DNA from: Desulfobacterota bacterium AH_259_B03_O07
Lineage (GTDB): Bacteria > Desulfobacterota_D > UBA1144 > Nemesobacterales > CSP1-2
Reading direction: 5' to 3'
Length of the DNA stretch: 59,818 nt
Assembly: GCA_027717645.1 (NCBI GenBank)
Contig: JALLOG010000005.1
Span: 1 to 59,818, forward strand
Shown: piece after piece, positions 1 through 10,613 of the stretch
How the letters are laid out: every line of letters begins with the position of its first letter
Position numbering within the stretch: the first letter of the stretch is position 1
Notes under the pieces: generated by a model
What the model saw: only the letters and a program-made list of their open reading frames with translations
Told to the model about the DNA's origin: nothing
The model's database searches: none
Position numbers and translations under genes: made by a program

Positions 1-212
1 CCATTTGATCCAGATTATTGTGTAAAAACATCTTGACTTTTAAGACGGTATCTGAGCCCGAGTTTCATCGAAGGGTCGAAGGGTTGTTACCCGTTTCATG
101 CTGAGTTTATCGAAGTATGTATCAAGACAAAGAAAATAAAATATTGATGCTGGATCCCCGATTAAAACATTCGAGGATGACGGATGCGTGAATTTCGAGA
201 AAATTCATTATT

Positions 213-287
213 TTTAAGAATGCCCGTTTAAACCATTTTTTCTCTAAGAGGTTTAGAGATAGGATGTATTGAAGGTCTAAGAAATTG
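213..287 (-). repeat. dispersed intergenic repeat, copy 1
   Basis: Reverse complement of 213-287 matches 45780-45852 with only a few mismatches (tttcttagaccttcaatRcatcYtatctctaaacctYttagagaaaaaatggtttaaacgggcatt). Confidence 0.85.
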
Positions 288-414
288 TCTTGGAATCATT
301 TAACGTCTACACATTCTGAGTTTATTTCCGGATCCTATTTCTTCGATTCTGAAGTCAGCCGGTTTCTATTTCCCTTAAAAAATAACGACCAAGCGTACTT
401 TTAGTTCAATTTCG

Positions 415-1206
415 CTAAGAATCTTTGTTCTTTTCGACTTTTCTGATTGCCTCGGTTTGATCTTTGGATAGGTCTGCGGTTAAGAATTCGCCACTCTCCG
501 GCACGGCCATGTGCAGATTAGAAACCACGTCTATTTCGATTCGTACTTCGGACACCACAAAATCGAAGACATGCCCACCCGCCGAAAAGCTTTGGTTGAG
601 AAAATGTAGATGATATCCTGAAACGTTGATTCCCTTTGTGTAGTCCGGGAAACGGAATCCCACCATTGTGCCCCGCACGTTCCGGCAAACTGACACGACC
701 TGCGTCTTTGCTACTTCGACTTCTGGAGGATAGGGTTTCTTCTGACGCGGAACGGTTCGCACTTTAATTAGTTTGAAATCACCCTCGCACTTGACGGCAT
801 AAAATAAGTTCTTGCTGGGCACAGCACCATCAATGGCATGTTGGAAGGCTTTAAAGTCTGTTTCGTCGTCCGACGAGAATTTGACTGTGGGGTCAAAAAA
901 CATAACGACTGCGAAGGGAGCTTTCAGTGAGCCATCCACAGGATATACCTTCCCGTCGGATTTTATCTGATAGAATTTGCCATCGAAGGCCACCATTTCT
1001 CCGTCCAAGCCATTGAATGTCCCCAGACCAAAGTCCCCGTGCTGAGCTAGCTGAGCATAGGTAATCTCGCCATCGTATAACCCTTGCGAGAGAGCACTTA
1101 TGGTCGACATCTGAAACACCTCATGAGCCCGGTCCGAGTCACGATGGAAAACGCCGCCTTGCTGTTGGTGTGCTTTGAAGGCTCTTATGAATAACTCGTC
1201 GATCAT
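415..1206 (-). CDS. alsD: alpha-acetolactate decarboxylase
   Basis: Protein has GDFGLGTFNGLDGEMVAFDGKFYQ, GYHLHFLNQSFSAGGHVFDF typical of AlsD/BudA. The ORF track starts at 1308, but MIDELFIRAFKAHQQ (ATG at 1204-1206) is the natural start and avoids overlap with the upstream gene. Confidence 0.88.
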   Translation of the reverse strand: MIDELFIRAFKAHQQQGGVFHRDSDRAHEVFQMSTISALSQGLYDGEITYAQLAQHGDFGLGTFNGLDGEMVAFDGKFYQIKSDGKVYPVDGSLKAPFAVVMFFDPTVKFSSDDETDFKAFQHAIDGAVPSKNLFYAVKCEGDFKLIKVRTVPRQKKPYPPEVEVAKTQVVSVCRNVRGTMVGFRFPDYTKGINVSGYHLHFLNQSFSAGGHVFDFVVSEVRIEIDVVSNLHMAVPESGEFLTADLSKDQTEAIRKVEKNKDS

Positions 1207-1262
1207 TGCAAATACCCCCTCTCGGTTGTAAGACTTCCTTTTTAACGCATTAGTTCCAATTC

Positions 1263-1628
1263 TTATTGCTCCACTATCAGCTTGCCGCGGTACATTGCCA
1301 TCTGACATGTGAAATCGAACTCACCCAATTTGTCTGGAGTAAATGTTAGTTCGAATGGTTTATCAATTGGTAAATCAGCGCTTATATCCAGGTCGGAAAA
1401 TATTACCTTTTCTGCGCATGGGCTGCTGTCTTTTCGTATGAAACGTAAAGTAATAGGCTTTCCGACCTTAGTATTTATAATTCCTGGCTCGTAAACACCA
1501 CCGTCAACGACTACATCGACTGAATTGCCTGTAATTAGGGCAGCCTTCCCCCTTTTGGCCAGCCAAAACCACCAGACTATAAAAATGATCAATATTATTC
1601 CGATTAAATTTATTATTAATGTGCTCAT
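1263..1628 (-). CDS. membrane-anchored cupredoxin-domain protein
   Basis: N-terminal TM helix followed by SPCAEKVIF...FTPDKLGEFDFTCQMAMYRGKLIVE, a cupredoxin-like metal-site signature; directly downstream of copA. Confidence 0.8.
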   Translation of the reverse strand: MSTLIINLIGIILIIFIVWWFWLAKRGKAALITGNSVDVVVDGGVYEPGIINTKVGKPITLRFIRKDSSPCAEKVIFSDLDISADLPIDKPFELTFTPDKLGEFDFTCQMAMYRGKLIVEQ

Positions 1629-1642
1629 CTAAGATAATTTAA

Positions 1643-3910
1643 TTAAGCTTTAAACCACCGAAGTCGGTTGGCATTACTCACAACGGTTAGAGAAGACATT
1701 GCCATAGCGCCCCCAGCAATTATTGGGTTCAGCAACATACCCGTAAACGGGAATAAGATTCCTGCAGCAACGGGAATTGCAAGTATGTTATAAATAAATG
1801 CTCCGAAAAGGTTTTGCTTTATATTTCTAACTGTTGCCTTTGATACTTCTATTGCATCTGCTACACCATGCAGTGATCCTCTCATCAAAGTAACATCAGC
1901 ACTTTCTATAGCAACGTCTGTACCACTACCTATAGCAAATCCCACATTGGAGCTTGCTAGGGCAGGGGCATCATTTATGCCATCACCAACCATACCAACA
2001 ATTTCATTCTGATGTTGTAACTTTGTGACCTCTTTTGCTTTATCTTCCGGTAATACCTCGGCAATAACCTCATCAGCGCCGACCTGGAGTGCAACCGCCT
2101 GAGCCGTTTTAAGGTTATCACCGGTTATTATAAACACTTTTAACCCAAGTTTGTGTAAACGTTCAATCGCCGCTTTCGAATCTGCCTTAATCGGATCGGA
2201 TACCGCCACTATACCTGCTCCCTTACCATCGACCGACAGATACATGGATGTTTGTCCGTATTTTGAGAGGTTCTCAGCGTTTTCAGGTAGTGATTTTAAA
2301 TCGACATTATATTTTTCCATCAATCTGTTGTTGCCAAATAGGATAGTTTGTTCTGAAAGTTCTGCCTTAATTCCATGACCAGCAATCGCCTCGAATGTCT
2401 CCACTGGTTGAAGGGAAACTCCTCGTTCTTTCGCCGATTCTACAATAGCATGCGCTAAGGGATGCTCCGAACCGACTTCCACACTCGCCGCCAACTGTAG
2501 TAGCTCAGTTTCATCCCATTCGGGTAAGGATTCTATGGATGTAACAGTTGGCTTTCCTTCAGTTATGGTACCAGTTTTATCCAATACGATGGTCGTTAAC
2601 TTGCCTGCTTGTTGAAGGGCATCACCATTACGGATCAATACACCATACTCAGCTGCTTTTCCTACTCCTACCATAATCGATATAGGGGTTGCCAAACCCA
2701 AGGCGCATGGACATGCAATGATTAACACCGACATTGCGGTTATCAACACGTATGTGGGTTTTGGTATCGGACCAAGGTTAAACCAGACTAGAGCAGTTAT
2801 TACAGCAATTATTAGTACAATCGGCACGAAAATACCTGAAATCCGATCTGCCAAGCGACCAATTTCGGGCTTGGAGTTCTGTGCTTTGCGAACTAAATCG
2901 ACGATTCTAGCCAAAGCTGTGTCCTTACCAACTCTGGTAGCTTTGAATGTAAATGAACCAAATTTATTGATTGTTGCGCCCACTATCTCATCTCCAATTT
3001 CCTTTTCGACTGGAATCGGTTCTCCGGTTAACATGGATTCGTCTATAGTTGAATGTCCTTCTGTCAGGATTCCATCAACGGGTATTTTTTCCCCCGGTCT
3101 GACTCGAATAACATCATCGAGTATGACTTGTTCGATTGGTACGTCGATTTCTTTTCCTTTACGGATCACTTTTGCTGTTTTGGGTTGAAGTCCTATGAGG
3201 CGCTTTATCGCTAGAGAGGTTTTACCCCTGGCTCTCATTTCTAATGCTGCACCGAGTTTGATTAATGTGATGATTATGACTGCTGTGTCGAAGTATAGAT
3301 GTCTTGCAGATTCTGTGACGGAGAAAGGAAACAAAATAATAAATGTTGAATATGACCAGGCTACACCTGTACCCAGGGCAATTAAAGTGTCCATATTTGC
3401 CGATCGATTTTTGAATGATTTCCAAGCACCAAGGAAAAAATTTCCTCCGGCATAGATGAGAACAAATAAAGTTAAAAGTGAAAGAACCGATGCAACTAGC
3501 CGACCATTTGGCTCGGTCAAAGGTGGAATTAAGCCCAAAATGGAAACGGTGAATACAAGAATGCTTATAATAGCTGAGACGATAGTTTGTTTTAGAAGTA
3601 ACCTATAATGCGATAGCTCAGCCGTTTCCATATCCCTTTCATCTGAACCTTCTTGGATAGGAGTGGCGGTATAACCAGCTGTGGTTACTGCCTTGATCAG
3701 ATCGTCGATTGATGCATCACCAGTTACTGTTGCCGATCGATCTGCAAAATTCACAGTTGCTTCGCTTACACCATGAACTGATCTCAGTCCTGACTCAACC
3801 GCCTCGACGCAGCTGGCACAACTCATGTCCGAAATTAGCAGCCTTTTGGTATTTTGCCGTTTGCTAATCTTACTTGCCGAACTATTATCGTCTGTAGTAC
3901 CTACGCTCAT
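1643..3910 (-). CDS. copA: copper-translocating P-type ATPase
   Basis: HMA motif [20 protein letters not shown] membrane motif, DKTGTITEG phosphorylation motif, [12 protein letters not shown]. Confidence 0.95.
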   Translation of the reverse strand: MSVGTTDDNSSASKISKRQNTKRLLISDMSCASCVEAVESGLRSVHGVSEATVNFADRSATVTGDASIDDLIKAVTTAGYTATPIQEGSDERDMETAELSHYRLLLKQTIVSAIISILVFTVSILGLIPPLTEPNGRLVASVLSLLTLFVLIYAGGNFFLGAWKSFKNRSANMDTLIALGTGVAWSYSTFIILFPFSVTESARHLYFDTAVIIITLIKLGAALEMRARGKTSLAIKRLIGLQPKTAKVIRKGKEIDVPIEQVILDDVIRVRPGEKIPVDGILTEGHSTIDESMLTGEPIPVEKEIGDEIVGATINKFGSFTFKATRVGKDTALARIVDLVRKAQNSKPEIGRLADRISGIFVPIVLIIAVITALVWFNLGPIPKPTYVLITAMSVLIIACPCALGLATPISIMVGVGKAAEYGVLIRNGDALQQAGKLTTIVLDKTGTITEGKPTVTSIESLPEWDETELLQLAASVEVGSEHPLAHAIVESAKERGVSLQPVETFEAIAGHGIKAELSEQTILFGNNRLMEKYNVDLKSLPENAENLSKYGQTSMYLSVDGKGAGIVAVSDPIKADSKAAIERLHKLGLKVFIITGDNLKTAQAVALQVGADEVIAEVLPEDKAKEVTKLQHQNEIVGMVGDGINDAPALASSNVGFAIGSGTDVAIESADVTLMRGSLHGVADAIEVSKATVRNIKQNLFGAFIYNILAIPVAAGILFPFTGMLLNPIIAGGAMAMSSLTVVSNANRLRWFKA

Positions 3911-3941
3911 TATTCTTACGCGTAAACAACCTATTTATAAA

Positions 3942-5051
3942 CTAATAGATGTAATTTACATGACTTCCGATTCGAAGCCACAACCTTGCTAGGCTGTTTA
4001 AAATCCACCCGCCTCCAGTATCGACTGTTACACTTACAGATCCACCAATTCTTAAAGGATATTCATGGTTTAGATTATTGGTAAGTCGTAAACGTACTGG
4101 AAAACGCTGCGCCTGCTTAAACCAATCCTGGGGATTCTGGACATCTGGTAAATCCCCCGATGGTATCCCCTGACCGACACTAACTCCCCAATCGAGGCTT
4201 TCAACCCCACCCTTAAAAATCTTCCCTGGATATAATGCGATACTCAATTCAGCAGTTTGCCCGGGTTTTATACGACCAATACTATTCTCCTTAAAATTTC
4301 CCACTATCCACCAGTTATTGGCATCTACAAAACTCATAACAGCTTCCCCCACTTTAACATAGGTGCCAATGCTTAGCTGAAGATTAGAAACGAAACCATC
4401 AGATGGAGCGTAAATTTTTGTTTGACTGAGGTAGTATTCTGCTAACTCAAGATCGGACTCTACTTCCTTTATTATTGCATAATCACCATCTATTTCGAAC
4501 TCTAAAGACTGTTCAGCTCTACGTAGATCGGCTCGTGCCTTATTTGATAGAGCTTTCTTTGCTATTAGATTATCCTGAGCCTCTTGCAGTTGTAGTTCAG
4601 CAATGAAATTCTTCTTGGCTAAAGGGACGAAGTCATGATAACGTTTTTTGGCAAAATCCACTTCCGCCTTTGTTTGATCAACAACCTCTTTGGCTGCTTG
4701 TATTGTACTTTTTAATTGCAATATTTCTTGTCTTGTTGCCACAAGTTTTGCCTTTAACTGTTTTACCTTGTAGTCATAGGGACGATAATCAATTTCGAAT
4801 AACGGCTGTCCTTTTTGTACGTAAGTGTCATTTTTGACGTAGATTTTAGTTACCGGGCCCTCCACCTGTGGAGCTATTTGAGTCACATAGGCCTGAATAT
4901 ATGCATCATTTGTATAGGGAGTAAAATGGTCGAGAAGCATATAATAAAATAATAGGATGATGATTATAACAATTATAAAAATTACCCAAAATTTAGTCGT
5001 GTAGGGTTTTTGGGGAAGCTTGAATCTCGTCCTTAAATCTTGTAATTTCAT
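3942..5051 (-). CDS. HlyD family membrane-fusion secretion protein (EmrA/AaeA-like)
   Basis: N-terminal TM helix, TNDAYIQAYVTQIAPQVEGPVTKIYVKNDTYVQKGQPLFEID biotinyl-lipoyl-like domain; 4-nt overlap with the FUSC gene. Confidence 0.9.
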   Translation of the reverse strand: MKLQDLRTRFKLPQKPYTTKFWVIFIIVIIIILLFYYMLLDHFTPYTNDAYIQAYVTQIAPQVEGPVTKIYVKNDTYVQKGQPLFEIDYRPYDYKVKQLKAKLVATRQEILQLKSTIQAAKEVVDQTKAEVDFAKKRYHDFVPLAKKNFIAELQLQEAQDNLIAKKALSNKARADLRRAEQSLEFEIDGDYAIIKEVESDLELAEYYLSQTKIYAPSDGFVSNLQLSIGTYVKVGEAVMSFVDANNWWIVGNFKENSIGRIKPGQTAELSIALYPGKIFKGGVESLDWGVSVGQGIPSGDLPDVQNPQDWFKQAQRFPVRLRLTNNLNHEYPLRIGGSVSVTVDTGGGWILNSLARLWLRIGSHVNYIY

Positions 5052-7300
5052 ACTGCTTCAACCGGCTTGGTCATTAATTCTGGTTCATTTATCTGATTTA
5101 TTTCTAGTGAAATACGTCTCAGCGTAGACAGTATGCTGTCTATACTAGTCACTATAAGGGCTACCCTTTCTATATCCTCCGCTTCGAATTCCTTCCATAC
5201 ACCTGACTGCCTAAATCTAACACGGTGGTCGTTTATCTCTTTCATTATTGCTTGTATTTCATTAAGTGGGGTATCAAAACTAATCCCAGCTTTTAATTGC
5301 TCGCCAACTGAAATAAAACACTGATAAATTCTGAGATAATATGATGACATATAGTTTAAATAATTATTAATGAATTTATTATCAATATCAGAATAGATTG
5401 ATTTATTCAAAGTTTCTAACTCCAGATATATAACCTCCAAACAATCTATAACTTCCAAGAATTCTTCCGAATGTAATTCCTCCCTTCTTATTACATATTG
5501 AGCGTCCCTCAGCAAATTTGTGCTAGTCGGCAATGCTGAGGCTAGATCCACTACCATTGCCTTTATCTTATCTTCCCCTTCTTCCTTGAGTTTCAGCAAT
5601 TTTTGAAGAATTATTCCAGAATTTACGATTGCCTCTGAAAGTTTCTCTTTTAATTGGTTGAAAGGGTTAACTGGCCAAATGAGATTTAAAACAATCAGCG
5701 CAATGAACGAAACTATAACCAAAGCTGCAAACCTTTGAAAAGCGGAGTCCAAATTTACCAGAGGTCCATTGTTAATCAAAAAGACAAATGGCATCATGAG
5801 CCCCGCCTGAAGACCTCCATAAGCGAGACGATCGGTGCCAGACGATATGTAGGCTGCTAAAAAATAACCGAGAGCGAATAATAGCAATACAATAAGAAAA
5901 TGTTGAATCAAGGAAACGAGCAATAATCCAATCAATCCATAAAGTAATCCAAAAATTATTCCAAAGGTGCCTGTCTTGCTCTTTAACTGAAACTGACCCA
6001 GATTTGGTATAATCCCAAAAAAGACCGCATAGAAGGCGACCTGAGTGTCAGCAGGAATTTCAAAAAAAGTCTTGAAAATAAACATCACGAACAACAGAAA
6101 AAATATAATAATCAGCGTTCTTATACCCTGTTTAATGTTTTCATTTGTTATTTCATATCTTTTTTTTGCTTTTTCCCTCTCAACATCTTGGGTCCTTGGC
6201 AATTTCCTGTTGGTTTGGATTGTATACGCTTCGACGTTTTGAACAGAATTGAAGTAAGTTATAATCTTCTCCAGGTCAGCTATAGTCGCCTTAATGAGGC
6301 GAATTACTCCGCCATATTGTGTTATTTCTGTGTGATAATCCTCATCCATTCCTTTTTCGTCGAGTAGAGATATAAAGCTATGTTCTAAAGTTTCTGTTGA
6401 TCTTTTCAAAGCGCTGTCAACATCACTCACAGTATTATGAGTCAGTATTGCTCTCGACATGCTTTGAAAACTGTTATTTATCTCCTCAAATATTAATGTG
6501 AGTTTAGCCGACGAGGATTCATCGAGTTTTAAGGAGACCCCATTTAAAATAGTATTCTCTAGCAATTCCAACCGACGGTAAACATCTTTGCAATGAGCTA
6601 CCATTTTTACGAAAGCGTCCACCGGGAAAACAAAGTTCTTTTGTTCCTGTGAGGTTCTAGTTATTAGATCGAGGAGATGTCCGAAGGTGCTCAGTGAAAG
6701 TGAACCTGATCTATCGTCTGTTGAAGATGAATCAGGTTGTTCCTTTTTCGACAAGCGATGAAACCGATCAGCAAAATCTGAAAATACCCCTGACATTGTT
6801 ATATGGAGAGTTTTGTGGGTGTTGGCCGGGAATACTAAACGATCAATAAGGCTCGCAACAACCGCCGCAAGGAAGAGCTGCTTTAAATAATCTTTAGTAA
6901 AATCGGTGACGTTTAAGTCGGATACAAATATAGCGGTGAACAAAATAATGCAGGTGAGTATTCCTCCAAAAACTGATCCCAAGAATAGCCGCTTGAACAA
7001 TACTATGCAAAAGAAAATCCAGAGAGACATCAGAACCATATAAAGAATGTTTGAGTCAAAAAAAAGATAAGTTATTAGTAAGCTATAGGTTCCAGATATA
7101 ATAGCTACAAAGAAGCCTATTGCACCTGCCCTGAAAACTTGACCATGAGCCTGAGTCATGATCAAGAAAACAAAAAGAAGGGAAAAGTAACCCAATTCTA
7201 GATGAAGAATGTTACTAACCAGGACGCAAATTATTCCCGCTAGCGCGATTTTCAATGCGTGTTTTACTCTCAGCGAATTAATATATTCCTGAATGTTCAT
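5048..7300 (-). CDS. FUSC/aromatic acid exporter family membrane protein (AaeB-like)
   Basis: Two blocks of TM helices separated by a cytoplasmic domain; coupled with HlyD. Confidence 0.82.
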   Translation of the reverse strand: MNIQEYINSLRVKHALKIALAGIICVLVSNILHLELGYFSLLFVFLIMTQAHGQVFRAGAIGFFVAIISGTYSLLITYLFFDSNILYMVLMSLWIFFCIVLFKRLFLGSVFGGILTCIILFTAIFVSDLNVTDFTKDYLKQLFLAAVVASLIDRLVFPANTHKTLHITMSGVFSDFADRFHRLSKKEQPDSSSTDDRSGSLSLSTFGHLLDLITRTSQEQKNFVFPVDAFVKMVAHCKDVYRRLELLENTILNGVSLKLDESSSAKLTLIFEEINNSFQSMSRAILTHNTVSDVDSALKRSTETLEHSFISLLDEKGMDEDYHTEITQYGGVIRLIKATIADLEKIITYFNSVQNVEAYTIQTNRKLPRTQDVEREKAKKRYEITNENIKQGIRTLIIIFFLLFVMFIFKTFFEIPADTQVAFYAVFFGIIPNLGQFQLKSKTGTFGIIFGLLYGLIGLLLVSLIQHFLIVLLLFALGYFLAAYISSGTDRLAYGGLQAGLMMPFVFLINNGPLVNLDSAFQRFAALVIVSFIALIVLNLIWPVNPFNQLKEKLSEAIVNSGIILQKLLKLKEEGEDKIKAMVVDLASALPTSTNLLRDAQYVIRREELHSEEFLEVIDCLEVIYLELETLNKSIYSDIDNKFINNYLNYMSSYYLRIYQCFISVGEQLKAGISFDTPLNEIQAIMKEINDHRVRFRQSGVWKEFEAEDIERVALIVTSIDSILSTLRRISLEINQINEPELMTKPVEAV

Positions 7301-7514
7301 GTTTCTCCTATAAGGAAAACAGCGCGGTCAGTTCTTAAGGGGATGTTGCCCAGATTGCTTATTCGGAATTTAAAAGAAGATTTGTAATTGCTACTCTTTT
7401 CCAACCTATTGACCTTATTGGCTTTTCCGTTCTATTATATATACGTTCATGATCAAATTGGGGCTTGGGCAATTGCCCCTGAAGATGCGACCGCTAAGAG
7501 ACTTGCTTACTCGC

Positions 7515-10358
7515 TCAGCGGGTTGCCTCTTCCACTAGATAGACGATGGACTCGTAGTTCTGGCCAGAGCGCTGGCTCAGGCCGATCTCGCAGGTTCTCG
7601 CTACGGAGTAATAACCGTCATAGCCCTGGCGTGCGACCTCTTCGAGCTCAAAGTGCTGCGCTCCATCACTAAGCTCAGGATGGAGGAATCCACGGTCTCC
7701 GGCGACCCCGCAGCAACCCCAGTTGAGTGGTAGAGTGACCCTCGTGGCGCAAGCCTCGGCTACCTCGCGCATGGGGATGTCGCTTCCGATCTGAACACAG
7801 CCACAGGTGGGATGCAGAACGACAGAGTCTTTTTTTGAGCGGACTTCGAGTTTCGGCATCACATCGTCTTTGAGCCAGTCGTTCACATCGAGAATATGGA
7901 GCTTTGAATAACGGCGTTTGTTTTCCTTGGAGAGCACCTCAGCGAGCTCGCTCGTGAGCGTCAATGTGCAGGTGCTCACGTCGCAGATGATCGGCACGCG
8001 TCCTCCTTTTGACCAGTTCCACATCCGCTCGACGATGCGGTTCGCCATAACCGCGCGACCGGTCTCAAACCCTTTGTGCTCCCAGATCTGGCTGCAGCAG
8101 GTCCCCGTCACGTCCCTGGCGAGCAGTAGGTCAAAGCCGGCTCGCCTTCCGACCTCGAGCATTGTCTCTGCGACCGATTTTTTCCCGGCAGCCGAGGAGC
8201 CCATGATACGCGAGACGCAAGCCGGATAGTAGACGAAGTCTGGCGAATCAGTTTCGTTCACAACGGATGGAGGTGCTTTACCCATAACGTCGGACCAAAC
8301 GGGTGCGGACGGAACGAGGTGACGAAGCGCCTTCGTTACGTGGTCGGTAAAATGTCCTATGCGATCGGCGAGTGTTCCCAGATTCATCCCCCCGCGCAGC
8401 GCCTCTTCGACCACTCCAAAGTGCTTAGCAAGAAAAGCGGCAAGTCCCTTTTCTACATAGCTTGCTTTTTGTTGGCGCAAATAATCGGTATAAACACCCG
8501 TGTTAATGTGTACGGGACACTGTGTATGGCACATTCCATCCGCTGCACACATATCTATACCAGCATACTGATATTCGCTCCATAGTTCTTCGGCTTCCTT
8601 GGTCTTACCCTTTTCTATATAATAAGCGTGCATTCGAGATGCCTGAATGCGTTGTCTTGGCGTAAGAGCAGCAAGTCTGCTGGGGCACGTATGTTCGCAA
8701 AAGCCGCATTCCATACACTCATCGATACCGCTCCAGACTTGTGGTCTCGGCTTGAAATTCTTGCAGTGGATATTCGGATCATCGCTTATAATGACATCCG
8801 GGTTTAATAAACATTCAGGGTCTGCGAGATTCTTAATTCTCTTCATTATGCTGTAGGCATCAGAACCCCATTCTCGTTCCACGAAAGGAGCAATAGCGCG
8901 GCCGGTACCATGTTCAGCCTTGAGGGAGCCGTGAAGCTGATCGGCTATTAATGATACGACATCTTGGATAAAGGCATCGTATTGAGCAATGGATTTTTCG
9001 TCGTTGAAGTTTTCGTTAATGATAAAATGCAAGTTTCCGGCACTGGCATGACCGTTAATGTAACCTTTTAATCCATGTTTTTCGAAGTTCGCCTGGAGGC
9101 CTTCGACAAATGGTACCAGCTCCTCAAGTGGGACAGCCATGTCCTCGACTACGGTGGTTTCACCCGGATTCGCATTGCTTGCAACAAGCCCTAGTAGATT
9201 GGATCGGGATTCCCATAGGGTACGATGTTCGTCAGGTCTTCTCGTAAATGGTGACATATTAATCAGACCTTCGACCTTTCGTATTTTCGGTTCTACAGCC
9301 GCAACAACTCTGTCTACCTCTTCGTTAGATTGTCGCCAGAAATCGATGAGTAGCCCGCAGGAACCTTCAGGATGAGTGTAAACAAAATCAGGGAGATTTG
9401 GGACTATGTGGATCGCCTGAAGTGAATGGTCATCCATGAACTCGAGAGCCTGCGCACCCAATTCTTCAATTATTGGCACAGCAGCAGCACATTTGGAAAT
9501 ATCTGTAAAAAGGAGTAATGATGTTGAACGTGCCGGGTCTAGTGGAAGTGTTTCCAGTACAACATCGCAGAGGAACCCGAGGGTCCCCTCGCCCCCCACC
9601 ATCAGGTGTATGAAGATGTCCAGAGGGCGCTCGAAGTCAACAAGGGCGTTGATGCCGTAGCCCGTCACGCACTTGATCGAGAACTTCTTGCGGATCTTCT
9701 CTACAAGATCTGCGTCTGCGAGCACTTCACGGCGTAGCTCGAGGAGACCATTCGCGAGTCGCTCTTGCTCCTGCTCGAAGCGTGTGTGGTCGGCCTCGAT
9801 GGCAGAGTCGTAGGTGCTGCCGTCCAAGAGCATCACCCGCATTGAGTGCAAGGTGTGGTAGGCGTTGAACTTCACGCCGCAGGTCATACCCGAGGAGTTG
9901 TTTGAGATCATGCCCCCTATTCGGGCTGCGCGCAGCGAGGCGGGGTCGGGCCCAATGCGCCGTCCGAGAGGCTCAAGTACGCGATCAACTAATTCACCGG
10001 TGGGTCCAGGCTGCGTCCAGAGCAGCTTCGCGCCATCACGTGGCTCGATGCCCTGGAATCCAGTGCTGATGTCGCAGATGATTCCCGTGCCCAGTACCTG
10101 GCCCGAGAGGCTCGTTCCCGCGGCGCGGAAGGTCACCGGCACCTTGTGTTCGGTCGCAACGCGCAGGACGCCCCGTACCTCCTCCTCGGTGCGTGCCTTG
10201 ACCACCGCCTGCGGCCGGTACTCGAAGAAGTCCGCGGCCCGGGCATAGACCGTCAGGGTGAGCTCGTCCGTGTGCACGCGCTCCTCCGGCATGACACCTT
10301 TGAGAGCACCTGCCAGCTCGTCGGCTGAACTAGTTGCTTTCGTCATCGTAATCTTCAA
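7515..10358 (-). CDS. ydiJ: FAD-binding and Fe-S/CCG-domain oxidoreductase (YdiJ / D-2-hydroxyacid dehydrogenase-like)
   Basis: FAD_binding_4 region (AAGTSLSGQVLG...GMISNNSSGMTCG), CMECGFCEHTCP and CAADGMCHTQCP iron-sulfur clusters, C-terminal CCG domains (HPTCGCVQIG, WGCCGVAGDRGF). Confidence 0.88.
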   Translation of the reverse strand: MKITMTKATSSADELAGALKGVMPEERVHTDELTLTVYARAADFFEYRPQAVVKARTEEEVRGVLRVATEHKVPVTFRAAGTSLSGQVLGTGIICDISTGFQGIEPRDGAKLLWTQPGPTGELVDRVLEPLGRRIGPDPASLRAARIGGMISNNSSGMTCGVKFNAYHTLHSMRVMLLDGSTYDSAIEADHTRFEQEQERLANGLLELRREVLADADLVEKIRKKFSIKCVTGYGINALVDFERPLDIFIHLMVGGEGTLGFLCDVVLETLPLDPARSTSLLLFTDISKCAAAVPIIEELGAQALEFMDDHSLQAIHIVPNLPDFVYTHPEGSCGLLIDFWRQSNEEVDRVVAAVEPKIRKVEGLINMSPFTRRPDEHRTLWESRSNLLGLVASNANPGETTVVEDMAVPLEELVPFVEGLQANFEKHGLKGYINGHASAGNLHFIINENFNDEKSIAQYDAFIQDVVSLIADQLHGSLKAEHGTGRAIAPFVEREWGSDAYSIMKRIKNLADPECLLNPDVIISDDPNIHCKNFKPRPQVWSGIDECMECGFCEHTCPSRLAALTPRQRIQASRMHAYYIEKGKTKEAEELWSEYQYAGIDMCAADGMCHTQCPVHINTGVYTDYLRQQKASYVEKGLAAFLAKHFGVVEEALRGGMNLGTLADRIGHFTDHVTKALRHLVPSAPVWSDVMGKAPPSVVNETDSPDFVYYPACVSRIMGSSAAGKKSVAETMLEVGRRAGFDLLLARDVTGTCCSQIWEHKGFETGRAVMANRIVERMWNWSKGGRVPIICDVSTCTLTLTSELAEVLSKENKRRYSKLHILDVNDWLKDDVMPKLEVRSKKDSVVLHPTCGCVQIGSDIPMREVAEACATRVTLPLNWGCCGVAGDRGFLHPELSDGAQHFELEEVARQGYDGYYSVARTCEIGLSQRSGQNYESIVYLVEEATR

Positions 10359-10613
10359 CCTCCCTTATCTGTTAGCGCTAAAAAAGAGAGCGCCCCGTTA
10401 CTTTTCATTAGAAAGGCTAATAGCCAAATTATGGTAAACCATTTGGGATATGTAATCAACTTAACAGTGCCATGGAATAGGAAATTATGCGTAAAAGAGA
10501 ATAATTATATCTATTACTTATTTGTTAACTGAAGCAGTTTTTATTGAAACTGATTGGGATATCCCAACCTGTCATGTTGGCTGTTACATGACTGTCTAAT
10601 ACAAACGATAGAT

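Noticed and set aside
2718-3188. 156-aa plus-strand ORF opposite copA
   Set aside because: Antisense shadow of the P-type ATPase; low-complexity, no recognisable motif.
7388-7672. 94-aa plus-strand ORF downstream of the efflux operon
   Set aside because: Mostly antisense to the YdiJ 3' end; GC-driven open frame.
9865-10248. 127-aa plus-strand ORF opposite the YdiJ gene
   Set aside because: Antisense to a well-supported coding region in its GC-rich segment, where few stops are expected; no domain-like sequence.
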